DNA from: Hirundichthys speculiger
Taxonomy: Eukaryota > Chordata > Actinopteri > Beloniformes > Exocoetidae
Assembly: GCA_018398805.1 (NCBI GenBank)
Contig: JAGFBZ010002857.1
Span: 1 to 64,000 of the forward strand
DNA length: 64,000 nucleotides
Direction: 5' to 3'
The position numbers and the translations under genes are program-made. The notes below the pieces were generated by a model, which worked only from the letters and a program-made list of their open reading frames with translations, did no database searches and had not been told where the DNA came from. Positions 55,091 through 64,000 of the stretch are shown here, piece after piece (the stretch's first letter is position 1; the number at the start of each line of letters is the position of its first letter).

Positions 55091-56258
55091 CAGAGGAAGC
55101 TGTTGTCACCTGAACATGGACTCATTTTGAGAGAAACTGTTTTTTTTTCCCACATGGCTGTAATTTGAATTTTATTCATATAAAACATTATAAACTGAAA
55201 TATTTCCTAATAATAATAATTCAAACACAATTAGATATTTTAAAGCTTTAAAAGGAGCGTGATAAATGATAAACGTGACGTTGTTAAATAAGGATTTGTA
55301 GAGGAAGAGCTTCTTCTCTGTGGTTTGATGGATTTACAGACGGACGTCCTCCATCTTGTCTCTCAGACACAAACCTCATTTAAACTCTAAAAGCTTCATT
55401 CATTACTTTATTTACTGCGTCCTTTTCACCGACGCTCGCCGTCCTGCAGGTGCATTAACAATCGACTCATGCTCGTGCGTCCTCCGCGGACAAAAGAAAA
55501 CGCGGAGAAAGAGCATTTACGGTCAGAAAAAAAAAAAAACAGCACTAGCCTTTAATTAGCGATTGATTGCGCTTTAAAAACCACTCAAGTGCATTAAAAA
55601 GTGATCGCACAGTCAAAACGAAGACTGGCTTCGTTAATAGTGACTGCGAGGTGAAAAGCGTGCGTTCACGCGGAGGTAAACACTCTTTCCCGCCGCCGCC
55701 GTTATTTATTTGTGATACAGAGGCGGCCGTGTTGACAGGTTGGAACGAGTTAATATAAGTTAATAAGTTAAAAGGGGTGAGGAGAGATGAGTGCTGCTAA
55801 AGTGCTCCCCCCCACCCCCCACCCCCCATAAAGGCCTCCACTAAAGCAGACTCCATCTGACATGGTGGCAAATTAGTGGTTGCAGGAGACACATAAAGCA
55901 GCGTGATTCACCCGCCGGGTCTGATGGCTCTAATGGAGACCTGGACGTGGCGGCGGAGGACGATAAAGCAGCGAGGCCTCGCCGCCTCGCCGCCGCCATC
56001 TGCATCAATGATGATGGAAGCCAAAGTGGAGGCCCGCGTTTCCCTCTGCATTGTTCATTCGAGGAAATTTAGACGCATTTATAAAAATTGAATTTGCCTC
56101 TCGCCGTGATTTGCTTACTCACAACATCCGTATATCCTCATTTTCCTCTTGTTACGCGCCGAATCGTGTTTATTTTCTCTGAGAGCTCCTGAAATTATTG
56201 ATAATAATCGGAGCTGCAGCGATAGAAAAAACAACAACTTACTGCTGTTTAATGTCGT
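55091..56258 (+). other. intergenic, nothing recognised
   Basis: AT-rich, then 55790-56110 with balanced repeat-free sequence. No gene. Confidence 0.4.
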
Positions 56259-57399
56259 CAGCCGTTCCCAAACTTCAGAACACCAAGGCCCAATTTGAAA
56301 TGTGAAAAATCTCCGCGGTCCACCAGAACCTTTAATCACAGCTGTGATCAACATACAGGACCAGGAACCAAGATCTGATATTAATGTCAGGGGTCAACAA
56401 ATAAGGTGACACTTGTCATATTAAGTTAAGATGAAAGTAGAATAACACTTAACTGGTTTGTTTTATTAAGGGCTGGGCAACGATTAAAAATGTTTAATCG
56501 CGATTAATCGCATGATTTCCCTGATTAATCACGATTAATTGCATTGTATACGCAAAATCAAATAATGAATTCAAAAGTAGTGTAAAGGTCACTTTTGTTT
56601 AAATGTTCTGCTGCCATATGAACTAAAGTGTCACAAACAAAATCCAACAAAATGATTGTGTCTCAGCACAATCAGAACATTAAAACAGGTAATTTCTGAG
56701 GTAACAGCAGAAACTTTTAACGGGGAGTTCAACTTGTCAGTTGTTACAAATAACCTTGTTTCTGTTGAATCCTCCGTCTGGAAGAACTTTAAAATGAAAA
56801 TGTCCATGTTAAAGTTCAGTAACTTTATCAATCCGTGTATCATTCATTCTTTCCATTTTCAATTGTCAATCAAAAATACAAAAAATTTAAAAGTGACATT
56901 TTATTACATTTTTCGTTTTTTAATTTTACACACACAAAAAAAAAGAAAAAAGATGCCTGTTTTTTTTATATTTCAATTTTAGACTTGGATCAAAAATACG
57001 AAATTAAAAAACGGGCTACAGGACTGAATTTGTTAATATTGCTACCTGAGTTGCTACCTGAACTGTAAAGAAAAAACAAAACAAAAACAAAAAAACTTTA
57101 TTTCCATCATCCCTCCATCCATCCATTTTATCGCGTTAACGCGCGATTAAAATAAATATTGGCGTTAATAAATTAATGCGTTAACGCGATAATAAAGCGT
57201 TAACTTGCCCAGCCCTAGTTTTATTACTTCTTAATGTTTTTCTAATCATGTCATGAATATTTTACAGTAATTAAAAACATATTTAAAAAAGATCGAGGAT
57301 TTAAAACACATTTGTTTAATTTTAATTACCTCGCATGGCCCACCTGCAGTCCCACGACGGCCCACTAGGGGGCTGCGGCCCACACTTTGGGAATCACTG
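56259..57399. mobile_element. family M element interrupted by L
   Basis: CAGCCGTTCCCAAACTTCAG to TTTGGGAATCACTG. Halves match 19921-20281, which is the uninterrupted form. CCCACTAGGGGGCTGC near 57361 again fits a CTCF core. Confidence 0.88.
56468..57217. mobile_element. family L hAT-like element nested in M
   Basis: AAGGGCTGGGCAACG to TTGCCCAGCCCTA, with AATCGCGATTAATCGC subterminal motifs. Perfect 8-bp duplication GTTTTATT (56460-56467, 57218-57225). 750 bp. Confidence 0.94.
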
Positions 57400-57968
57400 T
57401 TGATGAGCCGTTTTGGAGATCTTCCTCACGTGTAAAAAGATGAAGATAATTTCACGTCTAAAAAAAAAGGAAGCCGTTGCAGAAAAGTCTCAAGCCTGCA
57501 ATCTCTCCAGTCGCCTGCAGGGGGCGACTCCTGTCGCTGCATGATGAAGCCTGCTTGTTTCTGAAAAGTTCATTTAAAAACTCGATCTAAGACCTCATTT
57601 GTTACAGACTTTGAGGTTTTAATTCTTTAGAGTAATATGGATAATAACGTTTTATGCAGAAAGATGAAGATCCAGCAGTGTTCATCAATCGTGCGCCTGT
57701 AAGGAGTTGACGTTACAAAAGTGGTATGAAAAACCATTCAACTCAACAAGCTGTTCCGAGAAATAGAGCTGATGTGGTGGAAAATCTACCCAAAGAGTGA
57801 TTTCTTATATTTATGAATCCTGAAGAGGACGCAGTGATCATTTAGTCATATTGCATAACATTAGTCTTTCGATGAATTTATGTTGCAGAAAAATGGATTG
57901 TACAGTAAATAGAGAGTGACTTCAAGCATCAAAAGACATGAGGGGCCCAATCTTTGGCCAGATCTCCT
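57400..57968 (+). other. flank of the 27-bp array
   Basis: Unremarkable AT-rich sequence, with CTGCAGGGGGCGACTCC near 57516. No gene. Confidence 0.4.
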
Positions 57969-60900
57969 AAAGCCACTATTAAAGACTGAGCATGCTCACT
58001 TAGCCTTACAGACTGAGCATTCTGTCTGAGCATGCTCAGTCTGTAAGGCTGTCTGAGCATGCTCAGTGTGTAAGGCTGTCTGAGCATGCTCAGTCTGTAA
58101 GGCTGTCTGAGCATGCTCAGTGTGTAAGGCTGTCTGAGCATGCTCAGTCTGTAAGGCTAACTGAGCATGCTCAGTGTGTAAGGCTGTCTGAGCATGCTCA
58201 GTGTGTAAGGCTGTCTGAGCATGCTCAGTGTGTAAGGCTGTCTGAGCATGCTCAGTGTGTAAGGCTGACTGAGCATGCTCAGTCTGTAAGGCTGTCTGAG
58301 CATGCTCAGTCTGTAAGGCTGTCTGAGCATGCTCAGTCTGTAAGGCTGTCTGAGCATGCTCAGTGTGTAAGGCTGACTGAGCATGCTCAGTCTGTAAGGC
58401 TGTCTGAGCATGCTCAGTCTGTAAGGCTGTCTGAGCATGCTCAGTCTGTAAGGCTGACTGAGCATGCTCAGTCTGTAAGGCTAACTGAGCATGCTCAGTC
58501 TGTAAGGCTGACTGAGCATGCTCAGTCTGTAAGGCTGTCTGAGCATGCTCAGTGTGTAAGGCTGACTGAGCATGCTCAGTCTGTAAGGCTGTCTGAGCAT
58601 GCTCAGTCTAAGGCTGTCTGAGCATGCTCAGTCTGTAAGGCTGACTGAGCATGCTCAGTCTGTAAGGCTGACTGAGCATGCTCAGTCTGTAAGGCTGTCT
58701 GAGCATGCTCAGTGTGTAAGGCTGTCTGAGCATGCTCAGTCTGTAAGGCTGTCTGAGCATGCTCAGTCTGTAAGGCTGTCTGAGCATGCTCAGTCTGTAA
58801 GGCTGTCTGAGCATGCTCAGTCTGTAAGGCTGTCTGAGCATGCTCAGTGTGTAAGGCTGTCTGAGCATGCTCAGCTGCTGTAAGGCTGTGCTGTCATGCT
58901 GAGCATGCTCAGTGTGTAAGGCTGTCTGAGCATGCTCAGTCTGTAAGGCTGTCTGAGCATGCTCAGTCTGTGTAAGGCTACTGAGCATGCTCAGTCTGTA
59001 AGGCTGTCTGAGCATGCTCAGTCTGTAAGTGGCTGCTGTCTGAGCATGCTCAGTGTAAGGCTGTCTGAGCATGCTCAGTCTGTAAGGCTGTCTGAGCATG
59101 CTCAGTGTAAGGCTGTCTGAGCATGCTCAGTCTGTAAGGCTGTCTGAGCATGCTCAGTGTGTAAGGCTGTCTGAGCATGCTCAGTCTGTAAGGCTGTCTG
59201 AGCATGCTCAGTCTGTAAGGCTGTCTGAGCATGCTCAGTGTAAGGCTAACTGAGCATGCTCAGTGTAAGGCTGTCTGAGCATGCTCAGTCTGTAAGGCTG
59301 TCTGAGCATGCTCAGTGTGTAAGGCTGAGCATGCTCAGTCTGTAAGGCTGTCTGAGCATGCTCAGTGTGTAAGGCTGTCTGAGCATGCTCAGTGTGTAAG
59401 GCTGTCTGAGCATGCTCAGTGTGTAAGGCTGTCTGAGCATGCTCAGTCTGTAAGGCTGTCTGAGCATGCTCAGTCTGTAAGGCTGTCTGAGCATGCTCAG
59501 TGTGTAAGGCTGTCTGAGCATGCTCAGTCTGTAAGGCTGTCTGAGCATGCTCAGTCTGTAAGGCTGACTGAGCATGCTCAGTGTAAGGCTGTCTGAGCAT
59601 GCTCAGTGTGTAAGGCTGTCTGAGCATGCTCAGTGTAAGGCTGTCTGAGCATGCTCAGTGTAAGGCTGTCTGAGCATGCTCAGTCTGTAAGGCTGTCTGA
59701 GCATGCTCAGTCTGTAAGGCTGTCTGAGCATGCTCAGTCTGTAAGGCTGTCTGAGCATGCTCAGTGCTAACTGAGCATGCTCAGTCTGTAAGGCTGTCTG
59801 AGCATGCTCAGTGTGTAAGGCTGTCTGAGCATGCTCAGTGTAAGGCTGTCTGAGCATGCTCAGTCTGTAAGGCTGTCTGAGCATGCTCAGTGTGTAAGGC
59901 TGTCTGAGCATGCTCAGTCTGTAAGGCTGTCTGAGCATGCTCAGTGTGTAAGGCTGTCTGAGCATGCTCAGTGTGTAAGGCTGTCTGAGCATGCTCAGTG
60001 TGTAAGGCTGTAACTGAGCATGCTCAGTCTGTAAGGCTGTCTGAGCATGCTCAGTCTGTAAGGCTGTCTGAGCATGCTCAGTCTGTAAGGCTGTCTGAGC
60101 ATGCTCAGTGTGTAAGGCTGTCTGAGCATGCTCAGTGTGTAAGGCTGTCTGAGCATGCTCAGTGTGTAAGGCTGTCTGAGCATGCTCAGTCTGTAAGGCT
60201 GTCTGAGCATGCTCAGTGTGTAAGGCTGTCTGAGCATGCTCAGTCTGTAAGGCTGTCTGAGCATGCTCAGTCTGTAAGGCTGTCTGAGCATGCTCAGTGT
60301 GTAAGGCTGTCTGAGCATGCTCAGTCTGTAAGGCTGTCTGAGCATGCTCAGTGTGTAAGGCTGTCTGAGCATGCTCAGTCTGTAAGGCTGTCTGAGCATG
60401 CTCAGTCTGTAAGGCTGTCTGAGCATGCTCAGTCTGTAAGGCTAACTGAGCATGCTCAGTGTGTAAGGCTGTCTGAGCATGCTCAGTGTAAGGCTGTCTG
60501 AGCATGCTCAGTCTGTAAGGCTGAACTGAGCATGCTCAGTCTGTAAGGCTGTCTGAGCATGCTCAGTGTGTAAGGCTGTCTGAGCATGCTCAGTGTGTAA
60601 GGCTGTCTGAGCATGCTCAGTCTGTAAGGCTGTCTGAGCATGCTCAGTGTGTAAGGCTGTCTGAGCATGCTCAGTGTGTAAGGCTGTCTGAGCATGCTCA
60701 GTCTGTAAGGCTGTCTGAGCATGCTCAGTCTGTAAGGCTGTCTGAGCATGCTCAGTCTGTAAGGCTGTCTGAGCATGCTCAGTCTGTAAGGCTGTCTGAG
60801 CATGCTCAGTCTGTAAGGCTGTCTGAGCATGCTCAGTGTGTAAGGCTGTCTGAGCATGCTCAGTGTGTAAGGCTGTCTGAGCATGCTCAGTCTGTAAGGC

Positions 60901-62224
60901 TGTCTGAGCATGCTCAGTCTGTAAGGCTGTCTGAGCATGCTCAGTCTGTAAGGCTGTCTGAGCATGCTCAGTGTGTGAGGCTGTCTGAGCATGCTCAGTG
61001 TGTAAGGCTGTCTGAGCATGCTCAGTCTGTAAGGCTGTCTGAGCATGCTCAGTCTGTAAGGCTGTCTGAGCATGCTCAGTCTGTAAGGCTGTCTGAGCAT
61101 GCTCAGTGTGTAAGGCTGTCTGAGCATGCTCAGTCTGTAAGGCTGTCTGAGCATGCTCAGTCTGTAAGGCTGTCTGAGCATGCTCAGTGTGTAAGGCTGT
61201 CTGAGCATGCTCAGTGTATAAGGCTGTCTGAGCATGCTCAGTGTGTAAGGCTGAACTGAGCATGCTCAGTGTGTAAGGCTGTCTGAGCATGCTCAGTCTG
61301 TAAGGCTGTCTGAGCATGCTCAGTGTGTAAGGCTGTCTGAGCATGCTCAGTGTGTAAGGCTAAGGCTGAGCATGCTCAGTGTGTAAGGCTGTCTGAGCAT
61401 GCTCAGTGTGTAAGGCTGTCTGAGCATGCTCAGTGTGTAAGGCTGTCTGAGCATGCTCAGTCTGTAAGGCTGTCTGAGCATGCTCAGTGTGTAAGGCTGT
61501 AGCTGAGCATGCTCAGTGTGTAAGGCTGTCTGAGCATGCTCAGTCTGTAAGGCTGTCTGAGCATGCTCAGTCTGTAAGGCTAACTGAGCATGCTCAGTGT
61601 GTAAGGCTGTCTGAGCATGCTCAGTGTGTAAGGCTGTCTGAGCATGCTCAGTGTGTAAAGCTGTCTGAGCATGCTCAGTGTGTAAGGCTGTCTGAGCATG
61701 CTCAGTCTGTAAGGCTGTCTGAGCATGCTCAGTGTGTAAGGCTGTCTGAGCATGCTCAGTCTGTAAGGCTGTCTGAGCATGCTCAGTGTGTAAGGCTGTC
61801 TGAGCATGCTCAGTGTGTAAGGCTGTCTGAGCATGCTCAGTCTGTAAGGCTGACTGAGCATGCTCAGTGTGTAAGGCTGTCTGAGCATGCTCAGTGTAAG
61901 GCTCTGAGCATGCTCAGTGTGTAAGGCTGTCTGAGCATGCTCAGTGTGTAAGGCTGTCTGAGCATGCTCAGTGTGTAAGGCTGTCTGAGCATGCTCAGTC
62001 TGTAAGGCTGTCTGAGCATGCTCAGTGTGTAAGGCTGTCTGAGCATGCTCAGTGTGTAAGGCTGTCTGAGCATGCTCAGTGTGTAAGGCTGTCTGAGCAT
62101 GCTCAGTCTGTAAGGCTGTCTGAGCATGCTCAGTGTGTAAGGCTGTCTGAGCATGCTCAGTGTGTAAGGCTGACTGAGCATGCTCAGTCTGTAAGGCTGT
62201 CTGAGCATGCTCAGTGTGTAAGGC
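57969..62224. repeat. 27-bp palindromic minisatellite, regular part
   Basis: Each unit is CTGAGCATGCTCAG followed by T(C/G)TGTAAGGCTGT. The first 14 bases are a perfect palindrome containing GCATGC. Variants: TCTG or TGTG after the palindrome, GTCTGAG / GACTGAG / TAACTGAG before it, and a 25-bp short form lacking two bases. About 155 units. The first unit (about 57987-58018) is in inverted orientation. Period 27 keeps frames open on both strands, so the predicted repeats (EHAQTALQT, LSMLRQPYR) are artefacts. Confidence 0.97.
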
Positions 62225-64000
62225 ATTGGAGTGCTGTAAGAATGACTGCATTTGTGTCAGAGTGTGTAAGGTGCTAAACTGAGCATGCTCCAGTCTGTAA
62301 GGTGTCTGAGCATGCTCAGTCTGTAAGGACTAGCACTGAAGGCTGAGCAATGCTCAGTGTGTAAGGCTGTCTGAGCATGCTCAGTGTAAGCTGAGCTGCT
62401 CAGATGCTCATCTGTAGTGTCTGAGCAGGCTGTCTGAGCATGCTGAAGTGTAGGCCTCGCAACAGTGCAAGCCTCTGAGCATGCTAAGTGTCTGGCTGTG
62501 CATATGTAGCTTGTCGAGCATGCTCATCTGGCCTTGTCTGTCTGAGCAATGCTCAGTGTGTAAGGCTGAGCATGCTCAGTGTAAGGCTGAGCATCTGTAA
62601 GGCTGAGCTGAGGCTCAGTGTGTAAGGCTGTCTGAGCATGCTCAGTGGTAAGGCTGGTCCTTCATGCTCAGCATGCTCAGTTCTGTAAAGGCTGTCTGAA
62701 CATGCTCACTGAGGCTCAGTCCTTGTCTGTTCTGAGCATGCTCAGTCTGTAAGGTCTAACTGAGCATGCTCAGTGGTAAGGCTGTCTGAGCATGTCAGTG
62801 AAGCTGATGCTCAAGTGTGTAAGGCTGTCTGAGCATGCTCAGTGTTAGCATCTCAGTGCTGTCTGAGCATGCTCATTGTAAGGCTGTCTGGCAGCTCAGT
62901 CTGCTGATCTGAGCATGCTCAGTCTGTAAGGCTGTAGGGCTCTTGCTAGGGTGAGGCTGTAATGGGCTTGCTAGCATGCTCAGTCTGTAGGAGGCTCTGA
63001 GCATGCCAGTGTAAGGCGCTCGAGCATGCTCAGCATGCTCAGTGTGTAAGGCTGTCTGAGCATGCTCAGTCTGTAAGGTGTGAGCATGCTCAGTGTGTAA
63101 GGCTGTCTGAGCATGCTCAGTGTGGTAGGCTCATGAACATGCTCAGTGTGTAAGGCTGTCTGAGCATGCTCAGTGTGTAAGGCTGTACTGAGCATGCTCA
63201 GTCTGTAAGGCTAACATGAGCATGCTCAGTCTGTAAGGCTGTCTGAGCAGCTCAGTGTGTAGGCTGTCTGAGCATGCTCAGTCCTGTAAGGCTGTCTGAG
63301 CATGCTCAGTCTGTAAGGCTGTCTGAGCATGCTCAGTCTGTAAGGCTGTGAGCATGCTCAGTGTGTAAGGCTGTCTGAGCATGCTCAGTCGTAAGGCTGT
63401 AATGAGCATGCTCAGTGTGTAAGGCTGTCTGAGCATGCTCAGTCTGTAAGGCTGTCTGAGCATGCTCAGTGTGTAAGGCTGTCTGAGCATGCTCAGTGGT
63501 AAGGCTGTCTGAGCATGCTCAGTCGTAAGGCTAACTGAGCATGCTCAGTGTGTAAGGCTAAGGCATAGCTCTGTGTAAGGCTGTTGAGCAGCTCAGTCTT
63601 GCAGTGTGAGCATGCTCAGTCTGTGAGCTGCTGAATGTAAGGCCTGAGCATCTCAGTGGCTCAATGTGTAGGCTGCTGAGCATGCTCAGTCTGTAAGGCT
63701 GTCTGAGCATGCTCATGCTCTGAGCATGCTCAGTGTGTGACTGAGCAGTCAGCTAAGTTGAGCATGGCTCAGTGTAAGGCTCATGCTCAGTGTGTAAGGC
63801 TGTCTGAGCATGCTCAGGGTAAGGTGTCTGGAGCATGCTCAGTGTAGGCTACTGGCATGTTAGGCGTAAGGCTGTCTGAGATGCTCAGTGTGAAGGCTGT
63901 CTGAGCATGCTCAGTGTAAGGTATGAGCTGTCTCAGTCTGTAAGGCTGTCTGAAGCTGTCTGAGTCTGTAAGGCTCTGAGCATGTCAGTGTGTAAGGCTC
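62225..64000. repeat. 27-bp minisatellite, scrambled part, running off the window
   Basis: Same motifs, but with frequent small deletions, insertions and rearranged pieces (e.g. 62380-62520, 63560-63680). The change from regular to scrambled is abrupt at about 62224. The array does not end inside the window. Confidence 0.9.

Noticed and set aside
57969..62224. CRISPR array
   Set aside because: Units are directly tandem without unique spacers, and the DNA is vertebrate.
57929..63490. Many 60-290-codon frames reading EHAQ/LSMLRQPY repeats
   Set aside because: Produced by the 27-bp period of the satellite; both strands and several frames are open equally.

Overview
The window is vertebrate nuclear DNA, almost certainly from a ray-finned (teleost) fish. 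It has spliced exons with GT/GC-AG signals, dispersed repeats of kinds common in teleost genomes, many non-autonomous DNA transposons with intact target-site duplications, and very abundant minisatellites. I see no bacterial, organellar or viral genes. No tools were run, so gene and family names rest on reading the translations and recalling the families.

One gene can be supported: the 3' part of ap3b1 (beta-3A large subunit of the AP-3 adaptor complex), on the + strand. Eight coding exons are visible: 441-591, 2892-2940, 5124-5228, 18836-19064, 25243-25327, 26565-26662, 27235-27373 and 38521-38674. They encode the end of the Ser/acidic hinge, the SLLDLDDF clathrin box, the AP3B1 C-terminal region and the beta appendage, ending at TAG 38672-38674. 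The 3' UTR holds a 64-nt C tract, and poly(A) signals lie at 38907 and 39271. The 5' exons lie left of the window. Two oddities stand out. Exon 5124-5228 has a one-base frame discrepancy near 5201. The intron after 26662 has a GC rather than GT donor.

Introns (1-38.5 kb) and 3' flank (39.3-64 kb) are mostly repeats. At least ten hAT-type non-autonomous elements can be delimited, several with perfect 8-bp duplications (3375-3948, 7547-8168, 10221-10587, 39694-40430, 43412-44420, 47017-47537, 56468-57217). Others are nested two or three deep (892-2027, 16396-17220, 19.2-21.5 kb, 29781-31185). There are also TA-flanked elements, one TAA-flanked element and a tRNA-derived SINE.

Tandem arrays are the other main theme: an 11/22-bp array at 11.9-12.5 kb, 10-bp arrays at 32.4-33.0 and 53.5-55.1 kb, a 21-bp array at 36.5-38.0 kb, a 7-bp array at 44.5-45.6 kb, a 45-bp array at 48.4-49.9 kb, GGAT repeats at 53.0-53.4 kb, and a 27-bp palindrome-bearing array from about 57.97 kb to the window end. 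They produce long open frames on both strands that are not genes. The 27-bp array is the most striking object: each unit carries a perfect palindrome that also fits the p53-family half-site consensus. No gene is recognised right of 39.3 kb. Low-repeat blocks at 8.3-10.2 and 12.5-14.4 kb, and less clearly elsewhere, look like candidate conserved non-coding DNA.
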